A stretch of 64,000 nt of DNA from Promethearchaeota archaeon. Its GTDB lineage: Archaea; Asgardarchaeota; Lokiarchaeia; Sigyniarchaeales; SOKP01. Positions within the stretch are counted from its first letter, which is position 1, and each line of letters opens with the position of its first letter. The position numbers and the translations under genes are program-made. Location: NCBI GenBank assembly GCA_030606485.1, contig JAUWGH010000002.1, forward strand, positions 321,767 to 385,766, read 5' to 3'. Shown here piece after piece: positions 17,791 through 27,598 of this stretch. The notes under the pieces were generated by a model. That model ran no database searches, was not told the origin of the DNA, and saw nothing but the letters and a program-made list of their open reading frames with translations.

Positions 17791-17802
17791 AATAATAAGA
17801 GA

Positions 17803-18396
17803 TTAAGAAAAAATTCCACTTAATTTATTTAGTAGAGTAATAGCTCTTGTGGGATTAAAAATTCCGCACACACAAGGTTTTAATAATTTTTTTGCTGCAT
17901 TTTCAACAGAAATTTTTCCACTTTTAATTAGTTCCACATAATATTTTACAGATTGGGGAGATATACAATGATGACCGCACATAGTAGTAATTTCCAATAT
18001 TTCTTCAGAAGGTAAAAGTCCTTTTCTCCCAAATGTACCTAATGAAAGATGTATGGTATGCATTTTCAAACCAGTCTCTTTAACTGCTTCTTGGATTTCG
18101 GAAATTAATCCACTAATTACTATCGAAACACCTAAATCTTCTTGCTTAAGAGTTTGTATAACATTCTTAACCATTTCAATATCAATAAAGGTTGCTGTAA
18201 TTACTGGAGAAATCTTCCATGCAGGTTTCGGTATAATATTTACAGGATTATTTTGATTTAATATTTCAGCTACTCGTAATAGTTTTTGTTTTGCATCCGG
18301 GTATTTATCGTTTATTCCAGCTGCAAGCATTGCTAAGATAATGTAATCACTCTTTAAATCGTTTATTTTTCCCGTTCTATGTAAAGAATGTGTCAC
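17803..18396 (-). CDS. Conserved protein of unknown function, third gene of MFS/ferredoxin operon
   Basis: The 197-residue product is not recognised as a named family. Visible conserved-looking elements are LAMLAAGIND near the N-terminus, alternating strands and helices (TFIDIEMVKNVIQTLKQEDL, VSIVISGLISEIQEAVKETG), and a Cys/His-rich end with TMCGHHCIS and KPCVCGIFNPTRA. The cysteines and histidines could bind a metal or Fe-S cluster. It starts 21 bases after the ferredoxin-domain gene, so it is very probably co-transcribed and works with it in a redox step. Confidence 0.6.
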   Translation of the reverse strand: MTHSLHRTGKINDLKSDYIILAMLAAGINDKYPDAKQKLLRVAEILNQNNPVNIIPKPAWKISPVITATFIDIEMVKNVIQTLKQEDLGVSIVISGLISEIQEAVKETGLKMHTIHLSLGTFGRKGLLPSEEILEITTMCGHHCISPQSVKYYVELIKSGKISVENAAKKLLKPCVCGIFNPTRAITLLNKLSGIFS

Positions 18397-18417
18397 ATCC
18401 CTTGATCCTCCGTAAAT

Positions 18418-19119
18418 TTATACCTTGCCTAAACCTATATTAACTTTAGCATTTGGTCTTACTGAAAATTCCTGTTGAGTTAGTAAATCAAGTATTGGAA
18501 TCGCCCCATCTTTCATTACTTGGGAAATAACACCTACTGTAAATACGGTATCAATATTTTTTTCTATTTGTTTTATCGCTTGTAAGACCAAAATCGCTTT
18601 ATTTAAAGGCACTTTAAATTCAATAATTGCAGAAAGAACACGTTCTTCTTTTATATCTTTCTTAATATGCCCACTATCATCAATTAAAAGTGCTGAAACA
18701 GGACTTTCCCTTTCAAAATTTACACCAATAGATGTTAATTTCGTCGTAAATAATTCTATATTTCCAAGATGAGTTCCTACCCCAGGTCGTCCAATTTCAA
18801 TAGAAAAACCGATTTCATCCACACCAAAACGATTGGTTACATCGTTAGTTTTCATCTCTTCTGTCCCTCTTCCGGGTATTCCTGTTAGTCTATGAGTAGA
18901 AATTACATCACTAAAGGGACTTCTAATCACTCGAGGCCATTTTAATCGTCTGGATCTAATTGCATTGACGGGACAATCAGCATTCCTTTTACAAATAGAA
19001 CATTCTACACAGAGATTCTTATCAATAACTGCAATATTATCAATTAATTTGATCGCCTGAACGGGACAAATAATGACGCACTGTCCGCACCCTATACAAA
19101 GATCAGCTTTTATTTCCAT
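18418..19119 (-). CDS. Ferredoxin-domain protein with conserved C-terminal domain of unknown function
   Basis: The 233-residue protein opens with two Fe-S motifs: [12 protein letters not shown], a full 4Fe-4S site, and [14 protein letters not shown], a second variant site. The rest (about 60-233) is a separate domain with [40 protein letters not shown] and a C-terminal [17 protein letters not shown] remember such a ferredoxin-plus-domain arrangement in anaerobes but cannot name it. It probably hands electrons to, or assembles with, the protein encoded 21 bases downstream. It begins 11 bases after the MFS gene. Confidence 0.65.
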   Translation of the reverse strand: MEIKADLCIGCGQCVIICPVQAIKLIDNIAVIDKNLCVECSICKRNADCPVNAIRSRRLKWPRVIRSPFSDVISTHRLTGIPGRGTEEMKTNDVTNRFGVDEIGFSIEIGRPGVGTHLGNIELFTTKLTSIGVNFERESPVSALLIDDSGHIKKDIKEERVLSAIIEFKVPLNKAILVLQAIKQIEKNIDTVFTVGVISQVMKDGAIPILDLLTQQEFSVRPNAKVNIGLGKV

Positions 19120-19130
19120 TGCATTAATTC

Positions 19131-20429
19131 CTATTCTTGCTTTACTTCATTCTTTTTCTTCTGTCTAGATTTAATTTTATCTATGTCTCGAGGCAAAAAT
19201 TTAAAAATTGGAATTAAAAGTAAATTACTTAATAAAGCCATAATAGCTAATATAACGTAAGCAGGTCTATATTGATTATTAAAAAATACAAATAGCTGTC
19301 CAACCATCAATAAACTTATACTTCGACCAATGGTGATTGTTAATAAATAATTTAGCGAATAAATAGTTGATCTAATTTGAGGTGGATTAATTTCTCCGAG
19401 TGTTGCTTGAGTAAGTGGATCTATACCCCCAAAAAAGAAAGCACCTGAAATTGTAAGAAGAAGGAATATAATAACCATTAAAATTTCAGTAGATGTAAAA
19501 ACCAATGAAAATGCTACAATATAAAAAAGTGATCCAGTTATGAGACAAACCAGAACCATTTTCATTCTTCCTTTTTTGTTTTTTTCATAGCTTTTATCAC
19601 CAATATATCCGAAAAGGGGTCCACTCGGAATTTGACTTCCAAAAATTATAATTAAAAAGATGGTTGCAATTGTGGAGCTAAACTGGTAATCATTTTTCAA
19701 CATCGCAATCAAAAGGGAGGAAATAGCACCTATTGCTATAAACATTGCAAAATTAAAACATAATATTAAGAAAATCGATTTAATTTTCCAGATTTGCTTT
19801 AAATCTTTAATTCTAATTTTATAACTTAATCCGAGAAAGCTTTCATCTAAAGTTTCATATAATTTGTCCTTTGCTCCTCTTAATGGTTCTTTAACTGTAA
19901 ATAATAATATTGAACAAACAAATCCACCAATTGAAACCACAATAAAAGGTACAATCCATGGACATACCTCAATTAAAAATCCTGAAAGAAATTGACCTAA
20001 ACCATTACCTAAAACATAAACTGCACTTAATAAGCCAAATTTTTTCCCTCGTTCTTTCATATCACTTAAATCAACTAATAAAGAGTATGTTAGAGGTATA
20101 GCAGCCCCAAAACCTACTGCAGTAATTAGTTGATATATTAATAAAGAATAAAAATCTGTAGCTAAAGTGGTAATAAGGGTAAAAATTGACCATTCTAAAG
20201 TAGCAATAATTAATAATATTTTGCGTGAAAATTTATCGCCTAGAATTGCCCAAACTAGCGAAGAAACCGCACCAACTATCAAAAACATAGAATTTATATA
20301 AATTATTTGTTCTTCACCTGCTAATCCTAAAGCCAGTGTAATCTCATTAGCCATAGGAGTTAAAATACTAAAAAGAGTTGATGAAAAAAGTATCAATAAT
20401 ACTAAAATAAAAAAAGAATTTTGCTTCAT
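19131..20429 (-). CDS. Major facilitator superfamily transporter
   Basis: The 432-residue protein has twelve hydrophobic segments and the MFS signature in the first cytoplasmic loop ([14 protein letters not shown]). The second half repeats the pattern with [18 protein letters not shown]. Helix 5 carries [19 protein letters not shown]. The sequence style ([20 protein letters not shown]) is like spinster-type or sugar-phosphate MFS carriers. Substrate unknown. It is the first gene of a tight operon with the ferredoxin-domain and the unknown 197-residue proteins, so it may import the compound they process. Confidence 0.82.
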   Translation of the reverse strand: MKQNSFFILVLLILFSSTLFSILTPMANEITLALGLAGEEQIIYINSMFLIVGAVSSLVWAILGDKFSRKILLIIATLEWSIFTLITTLATDFYSLLIYQLITAVGFGAAIPLTYSLLVDLSDMKERGKKFGLLSAVYVLGNGLGQFLSGFLIEVCPWIVPFIVVSIGGFVCSILLFTVKEPLRGAKDKLYETLDESFLGLSYKIRIKDLKQIWKIKSIFLILCFNFAMFIAIGAISSLLIAMLKNDYQFSSTIATIFLIIIFGSQIPSGPLFGYIGDKSYEKNKKGRMKMVLVCLITGSLFYIVAFSLVFTSTEILMVIIFLLLTISGAFFFGGIDPLTQATLGEINPPQIRSTIYSLNYLLTITIGRSISLLMVGQLFVFFNNQYRPAYVILAIMALLSNLLLIPIFKFLPRDIDKIKSRQKKKNEVKQE

Positions 20430-20572
20430 GTTTTATAGAATTAATTTTAAACTAATATAAATCTTAATTTTTCAACTTATAATTTCTAGTTTATCTATAA
20501 AATTTTCCTTCTTTTTTCCAAATATTAAATCTTGGATAATAACTTTAAAAAATCAAAAGAAAATAAAATATA

Positions 20573-21331
20573 GTGATGGCAAAGAAAAAATTAGGCAACT
20601 TTTATACTGACGAAATTTATTGCGGAAATTCCTTAGAATTAATGAAAGAAATTCCGAATGAGACGATAGATTTAATTGTCACAGATCCACCTTTTGCAAT
20701 TAATTTCAAGGCTAAAAAAAATAATTACAATCGAAAACAAGATAATGTTTTAGAAGGATACAATGAAATTCCTCAAGAAAAATATTATGAATTCACATTT
20801 AATTGGATTACGGAATGCTTTCGAATAATAAAAGAATCAGGTAGTATGTATGTTGTTTCTGGATGGACAAATCTCAAGGATATTTTAAATGCATTGGACG
20901 AGATTGGGTTTCTTACGATAAATCATCTTATCTGGAAATACCAATTTGGAGTATTTACGAAAAGGAAATATGTTACAAGCCATTATCATATATTATTCGT
21001 GGTTAAAAATAAAAAAAAATACAAATTCAATAAAATTGAGCATTATCCAGAGGATGTATGGATAATAAAAAGAAAATACTGGACTGGAAAAATAAAGACA
21101 CCCACAAAACTTCCAGTTGAGCTCGTGAAAAAAATAATTCTATTCAGTAGTGATAAGAAAGACATAATATTTGATCCATTCATAGGCTCAGGAACCGTAG
21201 CTGTTACTGCAAAAACTTTAGGAAGGAGTTATTTAGGATTTGAAATTGTAAAAGATTATTATGATTTTGCAAAAAAGAGAGTTTCAAATGTACAGATGAG
21301 CTTGATTAACTGGGTAAATGATAAATCTTAA
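20573..21331 (+). CDS. Orphan site-specific DNA methyltransferase (N6-adenine/N4-cytosine, beta-class order)
   Basis: The 252-residue protein has motif IV DPPF at 38-41 (LIVTDPPFAINF) before motif I FDPFIGSGT at 200-208. This order is that of beta-class amino-methyltransferases. It starts with the common YTDEIYCGNSLELMKEIPNE segment. The family methylates adenine N6 or cytosine N4 with S-adenosylmethionine. No restriction endonuclease or specificity gene is next to it, so it may be a solitary methylase or a part moved from an RM system. GTG at 20573 and ATG at 20576 are adjacent; either could start translation. Confidence 0.85.
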   Translation: MMAKKKLGNFYTDEIYCGNSLELMKEIPNETIDLIVTDPPFAINFKAKKNNYNRKQDNVLEGYNEIPQEKYYEFTFNWITECFRIIKESGSMYVVSGWTNLKDILNALDEIGFLTINHLIWKYQFGVFTKRKYVTSHYHILFVVKNKKKYKFNKIEHYPEDVWIIKRKYWTGKIKTPTKLPVELVKKIILFSSDKKDIIFDPFIGSGTVAVTAKTLGRSYLGFEIVKDYYDFAKKRVSNVQMSLINWVNDKS

Positions 21332-21612
21332 GAGAGAAGAAAATCACAGATTTTATTAGATAATCCTATAATTTTTATACTTTAATTTTATATTGCTTTT
21401 ATTTTTAAAAGAAAAAAGCATCATTATGAAAATTAGTAAATTTTAACTCCCATAATAAATATATTTTTTTTCCCTTAGTTTTAATTACACACACATAACC
21501 TTAACTAAAAAAATTTCCCCAAATTTTTTTATCTGATATTAAGTCTTATCCTTAACCTTCATGGGGAAGTTTTTTCTCTTTTTCTTAAATAAATAAGTTT
21601 TTTTTGCTAGAT

Positions 21613-22131
21613 TTAGTGTTTGTGCTGATGTTTATGTTCTTTTTTTTCTGAAATATCTTTTCCTACTATTGAAAAATCAAAGTTGATTGTACTCTGTAAT
21701 GATGATAATTGTTTATTCATCTCAAAAATTCTACTTTTTGGCCCTTTTACTGCGATTATTAGCAAGCAATTATCATCTTCTAAGTGAATGTGCATCGTTG
21801 AGATAATAATATCTTGAAATAAATGTTGGATATCATTGCTTTTTATAAAATCAGATTGAACAATGGAAGCATATTTGGGTCCTGTCTCATCTTCAGAGAT
21901 CTTATCAAAATGCTCATGTCTCAAAATATAAGTAATACACCCTACAATATCTCCACCTAAATCCATTTCAGCAACTTTATCTACCATATAAGATTGCATA
22001 GCCTTTCGAATAGCATCAGAACGACTCATTCCTAGAGATTCCCTAAAGTGTTCAAAATCATCGTATAAATCTTTAGGAAGAGAAATTGTAAATCGTTCAT
22101 AGACTTCTTTCAATTTAAACCCTCTAAACAT
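21613..22131 (-). CDS. nikR: NikR-type nickel-responsive transcriptional regulator with His-rich tail
   Basis: The 172-residue protein has an N-terminal ribbon-helix-helix (ERFTISLPKDLYDDFEHFRE, then SRSDAIRKAM) and a C-terminal ACT-like ligand domain. H103, H114, H116 and C122 (in STMHIHLEDDNCLL) have the same spacing as the E. coli nickel ligands H76, H87, H89 and C95. All four high-affinity ligands are therefore kept. The last residues EHKHQHKH add a His-rich tail that could hold extra metal; standard NikR ends before this. NikR usually represses nickel uptake. No nickel transporter is in the window. It follows a phosphatase-like gene by 24 bases. Confidence 0.87.
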   Translation of the reverse strand: MFRGFKLKEVYERFTISLPKDLYDDFEHFRESLGMSRSDAIRKAMQSYMVDKVAEMDLGGDIVGCITYILRHEHFDKISEDETGPKYASIVQSDFIKSNDIQHLFQDIIISTMHIHLEDDNCLLIIAVKGPKSRIFEMNKQLSSLQSTINFDFSIVGKDISEKKEHKHQHKH

Positions 22132-22155
22132 TTTTTAAAAAAATTAGAAGAATTA

Positions 22156-22887
22156 TTATTTTTTGATTAAAATTGCAATAGGTACAGAGGCTTGACGCCA
22201 TTGAGCAATTTTGCCAGAATATTTTAAATCCATCTTAAATCTGCCATGATCTCCCAAAATAATCATTAAGGATTTTTTTCTTAATTGTTTATAAGTACTT
22301 AATATCCACTTATCAGTTCTATTAATTAATTTCTCAAGTAATACTTCTGGGGTTTGTTGTCTTAATTTAGAATGTAGTCGATGCAAAGCCTCAAAATCTA
22401 AGTAATGAATCCAACTTAAATCGTATCGGTTTACAACCTTAGCAGCTTCAATCCATGAACTCATATCTGTCTCTTTCGGAACAGAGTTTGTCCCGCCATC
22501 ATACCTATCAAGATCTTTCTTTCTACCTATAAATATTGTCTTTTTTCCTTGATTGTTAATTTCTCTCAATAAATGGAAGCCATTAGGCTCCTTTTCAAAC
22601 CCTCCAAACATTATTTGATGCAAAAAACCTAAGGTATATGGATTTTTTGTTGACAATAAAATTAAAGCATCAGAATTTGTAATTATGAATTGTGGTTTAA
22701 GAAAAGTTATCTCAAACAAGCCAAAATTATCAATTAAATTAATTACTATTCGTTCAATTCCTTTAAAATGCTCTATGATTTCACTTACTGGTTCATTTAT
22801 AAAAGATGGGGGTTCAAGTCCCAATATTTTTAAAATTGTGCTCGGTAATTGTGATAAATAACATTTATAACTTTCTAATTCACTCAT
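22156..22887 (-). CDS. Alkaline-phosphatase-superfamily-like protein, short and divergent
   Basis: The 243-residue protein shows pieces of the alkaline phosphatase/phosphodiesterase fold: IERIVINLIDNFGLFEI near residue 50, where metal and nucleophile residues normally sit, and MIILGDHGRFKMDL near the C-terminus, matching the conserved G-D-H-G metal site. The middle is shorter than in typical phosphopentomutase or phosphodiesterase members, and the usual nucleophile Thr/Ser after D-G is not clear. Activity is uncertain. It is placed directly before nikR on the same strand, so both are likely on one transcript, although the functional link is unknown. Confidence 0.5.
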   Translation of the reverse strand: MSELESYKCYLSQLPSTILKILGLEPPSFINEPVSEIIEHFKGIERIVINLIDNFGLFEITFLKPQFIITNSDALILLSTKNPYTLGFLHQIMFGGFEKEPNGFHLLREINNQGKKTIFIGRKKDLDRYDGGTNSVPKETDMSSWIEAAKVVNRYDLSWIHYLDFEALHRLHSKLRQQTPEVLLEKLINRTDKWILSTYKQLRKKSLMIILGDHGRFKMDLKYSGKIAQWRQASVPIAILIKK

Positions 22888-23124
22888 TTTCTATTTTGGG
22901 GAATATATGTAATAATAGAATTATAAAATTAAATTCAAATTATTTATGAAATATATAGATTTTTGGAATATTAAATTTAATGAAAATTTATTGGTTAATT
23001 CATTTAAAAGATTCTATAGCAAGATTGAAACTAAAAAATTTTAAGAAACTTCTGAAATTAATGAGAAAAAAAAAATAGAGAAATTTTAATAATTCTATTT
23101 AGCAAGAATTTCTTATTAAAATTA

Positions 23125-23652
23125 TTAGTTGATATGAAATTTTTTTAGTAAATATTCATTTCTATCGAGTTCTTCACTGAATTCTTCAAGTTTTTTGATT
23201 TCCCAAGCAATTTTATTTATTTTTTCTTGATTGCTTAATTCTTGATATATATCTAATGCTCGTCGATAATAGTCAATAGCAAATTCATATTTGCCTAATA
23301 TTGCAAAGTCACTGGCAATATATTCTATACTCTCCGCTTCACCCAGTTCATCTCCAAGTTCTTTATGAATTTTCATTGCCTGTTGATAAGATTGCAATCC
23401 TTTTGCAAAATCTTTCCTAATTGCATGGATTTGTCCTAAATTTTTTAATACCTCAGCTTCAAGATTTTTATCTGCTTCCTTTCTTGAATAATTCAACATC
23501 TCTGTTAATAAAGTTAGTAATTTATTGCTATCTCTCTTAGAGTGGACAAATTCCATTGCCATATTGAAGTATTCAAGAGATTTTGTAATATCCTTTTTGT
23601 GAAAAAATTCTAAGCTCTTTTCGTATAGATTTGGTAGATTTGCTGTGGTCAT
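23125..23652 (-). CDS. TPR-repeat protein
   Basis: The 175-residue helical protein contains about four tetratricopeptide repeats. The best are EVLKNLGQIHAIRKDFAKGL with QSYQQAMKIHKELGD, then YIASDFAILGKYEFAIDYYR with RALDIYQELSN. TPRs give a protein-binding surface; the partner is unknown. There is no signal peptide or membrane helix, so it is cytoplasmic. It stands alone between long AT-rich spacers. Confidence 0.75.
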   Translation of the reverse strand: MTTANLPNLYEKSLEFFHKKDITKSLEYFNMAMEFVHSKRDSNKLLTLLTEMLNYSRKEADKNLEAEVLKNLGQIHAIRKDFAKGLQSYQQAMKIHKELGDELGEAESIEYIASDFAILGKYEFAIDYYRRALDIYQELSNQEKINKIAWEIKKLEEFSEELDRNEYLLKKFHIN

Positions 23653-23959
23653 TTAAAGCTTCAACCATCTTATGCAAAAAAGTTATGTTTTAATTTGATT
23701 TCTTAGATCATTTTTTGATACATAACAAAATGAGTATCTAAAAAATTTATAGTAAAAAGAATATATAAATTTATCTAGATAACTGTTTATACAAAAAACT
23801 TTATTAAAAAATGATAATCAAAAAACCATTAAACTTAAGAACTTAACCCTAACACTGAATTAGATTAATATTAGAAAATATTAATTTAGTTTTAATTGAG
23901 AAGAGGAATAGAATGTTTTCCTAATAAAATAGTAAAAACAGAATATCTTTAAATAAGAA
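23653..23959. other. AT-rich spacer
   Basis: About 307 bases without an ORF. The spacer holds a perfect 8-base inverted repeat (23865-23872 and 23877-23884, 4-base loop) between two same-strand genes. In DNA this AT-rich the repeat may be chance or part of a terminator for the upstream MBL gene. The promoter for the TPR gene should lie near 23680-23720 on the minus strand. Confidence 0.35.
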
Positions 23960-24988
23960 TTATTTAAATTTTGAGCTCGATTTTCTATATCCTAAATCCA
24001 TTAACATACCAAAAACAAGAGCTACAAGCATATTAGAGAATACTGGATGCGTAATATCAAATGTTTCAGACCTCTTTTTGAAATAAGGACCAATTTTATC
24101 TACAATATAACGGGTCTCAGGTCTTTCATTATAAAATTTGATAATTAAAGACCTGTATTCTCTTGTAAACGATTGATCTTCTAAAAGTATCTCTTCGACA
24201 TTTTCTTTTTTATTTAAAAATCCAAAATGAGAGAACCCACATGAGCTTGCTCCTAAGGAGATTATATTTGCTAATGATTCCATATAATCTTGATAATTAT
24301 ATAGGGGAGGCATTGATGTTGGAAGTGTTACCAATTTAGAAGAATGATATAAAGTTCCTCCTGCTTCTCCTAAAAAAATAAAATCAACATCACCATCCTT
24401 TATGATTGCAGGACATACATGATCTGGAGTATGACCAGGAGAATTAAACAAACCTAATTCATACGTATGCCCATTAAAATCGGTTAGATGGATTAAAGCC
24501 TCATTTTTATTGAACTTAGCAAAATCCATAATTGGAGATACAATCTTAAATGCCTCATCGGGAATAGGATTCATTTCACCTACCAGATCACCAAATGTGC
24601 TTCTTCCACGTGCCATATGCCAATCTGAATCATTTAAATAACCTTTTGTTTTTTCATTTGCCAAAATTTTCACATCAGGGTTTTCTTTAGAAATTATTTT
24701 ATAAATTTTCCAACCCCCTCCAAAGTGGTCAAAATGATGATGAGTAGGAACTAAATATTTAAAACTTGAAAGTGGGAGATTATTTAGTTTAAAATATTCT
24801 AAAACTTTTTTAACATCATCACTTGTTCCTACATCAAGAAGAACGCTGATATTATTAAGATTAAAAATGAAAATACTTAACGTTCGTCTTGCACCATATT
24901 GACGCATATCAACATGATGCAAATATTCATTAACTTTCTTTGATTCAAGAATTAAATCTTCTCTCTGAAACATAATTAGAATACGCAA
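23960..24988 (-). CDS. Metallo-beta-lactamase-fold hydrolase
   Basis: The 342-residue protein carries the metal site T-H-H-H-F-D-H at 82-88 (H83, H85, D87, H88). Further ligands are the NSPGHTPDHVCP histidine and the FLGEAGGT acidic residue, followed by a C-terminal helical part. The family hydrolyses thioesters, phosphodiesters or lactones, or works as a redox enzyme. The C-terminal extension (about 250-342) resembles that of larger MBL hydrolases. The specific substrate is not evident. The first ATG gives a short lead (MRILIMFQRE); codon 7 is an alternative start. Confidence 0.78.
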   Translation of the reverse strand: MRILIMFQREDLILESKKVNEYLHHVDMRQYGARRTLSIFIFNLNNISVLLDVGTSDDVKKVLEYFKLNNLPLSSFKYLVPTHHHFDHFGGGWKIYKIISKENPDVKILANEKTKGYLNDSDWHMARGRSTFGDLVGEMNPIPDEAFKIVSPIMDFAKFNKNEALIHLTDFNGHTYELGLFNSPGHTPDHVCPAIIKDGDVDFIFLGEAGGTLYHSSKLVTLPTSMPPLYNYQDYMESLANIISLGASSCGFSHFGFLNKKENVEEILLEDQSFTREYRSLIIKFYNERPETRYIVDKIGPYFKKRSETFDITHPVFSNMLVALVFGMLMDLGYRKSSSKFK

Positions 24989-25065
24989 ACATTGAATATT
25001 AACGTTATTTTTTTAAAATATGAAAAGGATCTGATATATAACGGTTAAAGAGAGATTGTATTTTC

Positions 25066-25539
25066 ATGAAAATCTACGAGATACCCAATTATAAAAGATT
25101 AGAAATAAAGAACATCCTATTAGATATAAATGGAACTATCCAATTTAATGGAAAGATTTCGGTAGAATTAAAGCAAAAAATAATGGAATTGAAACAAAAA
25201 TTTAAAATTATTTTAATTTCCGCTGATACAAGAGGTAATTTGAAAGAAATCGCATCCGAGTTAGATTTAAATTATGAAAAATTGACTGAAAATCGACCAG
25301 AACGAGAACAAAAGGGGAAAATTGTCGATAAATACAATAAAGAAAACACAATTGCAATAGGAAATGGAAATAATGATGAATTAATGTTAAAAAAAGCAGC
25401 TTTAGGCATTGCAATTATTGGTTCAGAAGGCGTATCAATAAAAGCAATTAATTCCGCCGATATTATTGTAACCAATCCAATTGACGCAATTGATTTAATT
25501 TTAGATGAGAAAAAATTAATTGCCACATTGAGGAGTTAA
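25066..25539 (+). CDS. HAD-superfamily protein, soluble P-type-ATPase-like
   Basis: The 157-residue protein has HAD motif I as NILLDINGTIQF, with the nucleophile Asp kept and the usual second Asp changed to Asn. Motif II is KIILISADTRG, and motifs III/IV are TIAIGNGNNDELMLKKAALG. This short cap-less form matches the archaeal group described as soluble P-type-ATPase-like phosphatases. The D-x-N replacement fits an ATPase- or phosphoacceptor-like role more than a general phosphatase. It is divergent from the MBL gene (77-base spacer), so the two may share regulation. Confidence 0.75.
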   Translation: MKIYEIPNYKRLEIKNILLDINGTIQFNGKISVELKQKIMELKQKFKIILISADTRGNLKEIASELDLNYEKLTENRPEREQKGKIVDKYNKENTIAIGNGNNDELMLKKAALGIAIIGSEGVSIKAINSADIIVTNPIDAIDLILDEKKLIATLRS

Positions 25540-25619
25540 CAGCTATAAATGAACATTATCGCTTGTTAATTTGGTTTTCTAAGAATTAAAAAAAAAAGGA
25601 GTTTATAAACTCAATTTAT

Positions 25620-27305
25620 CTATTTAATTTTTCTGTTTCGGTTCTTTCTTACATACATAATAGAGAGAATAACTACTCCAATCAAGGACCCAATGAACAA
25701 TGTGGTGATTTGAAAACCAGGAATTTGTAGTCCATTTTGAATATTAATCGCTAATGAGGTTTGTTTAACATTATTTGCACTGTCTGTAGCAATGGCTGTA
25801 AGATTATGTAATCCATTAATATAACTCGTTGTGTCTAAACTATAATTTGCTACAGGATATGGAAGATAAGGAGGCATAGATTCTTCTTTTAGCAATCCTC
25901 CATCAATCAACAGTTGGATTTTCTCAAGTTGTTGATCATCATCTCCTTCCGCTGTAATATTTACAATACCTGTTAAATTCGCATAGGGGCTTGGATTTGT
26001 AATTATAACCGTAGGATCAACATTATCTACTGGAGCAATTCCATCTTCATTAATACCTACTCGAGTGGAAATAATTTGACCACGTCTTCCGTCCACATCT
26101 TCAACAAAAAAGGTAAGTATATAGTCAGAATCAAGTATTGGGGAATTGATCGCTACTCTTCCAGTAAAATTTCCATTCCCATCAGGTGTTAATTCCCATT
26201 GATATGAATTTTCATTCTCATCCCAAAGTCCCATTGATTCATTATCTCTAGGTTCTGGGGGTGTCCAATCTTCAGATATTACTCTACAAATCACACTAGC
26301 AATGTCTGTTGAATTATCAACTCCTATGGAAATTGGAATATTTATTATTGCGGGATTATATGCCACCCAAAATTTTAATGGAACAAACAGGACTTGTGGA
26401 GCCTGAATCAAAATAGGAGGACATCCTTGACATAAAAAGGTATTTTTTGCATCATTTCCATCTCCTGTACTTGGAAGCTGTCCCCAAGCATTTACTATAT
26501 GTCCCATACCATCGTGATTATCATCAATACACGGTTTTTGCACATCTCCGTAGCCTAAAGCGTTAATCTCATTAGTAGCATCCACGAAAGCATCTCCAAT
26601 GGAATTTCCTGCAAGAATAGATTTAAAAAGACCTTCTCCAAACATTGAAATATGAGGTGGGATCGGACTCCACCATGCACTATAACCAGGTTCAGTTGAT
26701 GTCATAACTATTCTATCCGATTTACTTAATTCATCTAAGAAAGATCCAGAAGAACATGCTTCATAAACAACAATAATCCGATCACATCCAGAAGCTGCTT
26801 CAAAATCATCCAAATATTGATCAAGTTGACTAGCAGTTAATGAAGAAAAAGGATAATTTGCCATTGCATTGGTTCCACCATGATCATGTATGTACACCAT
26901 TAAAATTCCATTTGGACCAACTTTATCAGGTGCCCATGTAGTAAATGCATAATTCATATTACCAGAAGAACTAACCCCATATTCCCGTGAAGTGTATGTG
27001 AGAGCAACCATTGGAACTAACATTAATATTTCATTATCAGTATTGCCACATGCTAATGCTTGATCATAGACCCATTCGAGTGTCAATAATACTAAATCCC
27101 ATCCGTGATGATTTGATTTATCTCCCCCGATAATGATCCAAGCATCTACACACTCGTATTGAGCAGCACTAGATTTAACCGAAATGTCGGAATTAGTGTT
27201 AAATTGATTATAACTCATATTCCCACCAGAATTTACCCACCAATACTGAAAATTAGAGAGAATAATATAAGTAAGTAGAATTAGTCCCAGCTTTTTTTTA
27301 TCCAT
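25620..27305 (-). CDS. C13 (legumain/caspase-like) cysteine protease, exported and membrane-anchored
   Basis: The 561-residue protein begins with a signal sequence (KLGLILLTYIILSNFQYW). A C13/caspase-like domain at about 52-275 has AWIIIGGDKSNHH, the catalytic H142 in YIHDHGGTNA and C184 in VVYEACSSGSFLDE. Beta-rich Ig-like parts follow (about 310-530, including PTVIITNPSPYANLTGIVNI and the N-G-L-H-N-L-T-A end) and a C-terminal membrane helix with RKNRNRKIK stop-transfer. The protease would face the outside. C13 members cleave after Asn/Asp or act as transamidases. In GPI transamidase the related subunit is also membrane-linked. Function here is unknown. Confidence 0.8.
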   Translation of the reverse strand: MDKKKLGLILLTYIILSNFQYWWVNSGGNMSYNQFNTNSDISVKSSAAQYECVDAWIIIGGDKSNHHGWDLVLLTLEWVYDQALACGNTDNEILMLVPMVALTYTSREYGVSSSGNMNYAFTTWAPDKVGPNGILMVYIHDHGGTNAMANYPFSSLTASQLDQYLDDFEAASGCDRIIVVYEACSSGSFLDELSKSDRIVMTSTEPGYSAWWSPIPPHISMFGEGLFKSILAGNSIGDAFVDATNEINALGYGDVQKPCIDDNHDGMGHIVNAWGQLPSTGDGNDAKNTFLCQGCPPILIQAPQVLFVPLKFWVAYNPAIINIPISIGVDNSTDIASVICRVISEDWTPPEPRDNESMGLWDENENSYQWELTPDGNGNFTGRVAINSPILDSDYILTFFVEDVDGRRGQIISTRVGINEDGIAPVDNVDPTVIITNPSPYANLTGIVNITAEGDDDQQLEKIQLLIDGGLLKEESMPPYLPYPVANYSLDTTSYINGLHNLTAIATDSANNVKQTSLAINIQNGLQIPGFQITTLFIGSLIGVVILSIMYVRKNRNRKIK

Positions 27306-27598
27306 TTTTTTTCATTCCTCCAAATTTATTTTTTATTATTTTTTTGAAATTTCTCTATTTATTCATATTATGAATATGTTTTTGAAGATAAAGTTAATTC
27401 ATAATTACAAAATCAACCTTGTTATTTGATGTCTAGTTATAGACCACTTGATATATATAAATTTATTGATGAATTTCAATTTATAAATTGGAACGTTCAA
27501 AATTGTCAAATCTTCTAAATAAAAATATTTTTTAATAAAATTTATTAGAATTTCATGTTGATTCATAATTACTTCAAATTCAGAAAGAAAAAAAGTGT
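27306..27598. other. AT-rich upstream spacer of the C13 gene
   Basis: About 290 bases with no ORF. It should hold the C13 protease promoter on the minus strand and the start region of the small Cys-motif gene on the plus strand. The 11-base word TTCATAATTAC occurs twice in this stretch; nothing else stands out. The 184 bases after the small gene (27776-27959) are likewise empty. Confidence 0.35.

Noticed and set aside
23865..23884. Perfect 8-base inverted repeat as a possible hairpin RNA or operator
   Set aside because: Made only of A and T apart from the loop and expected by chance in such DNA.
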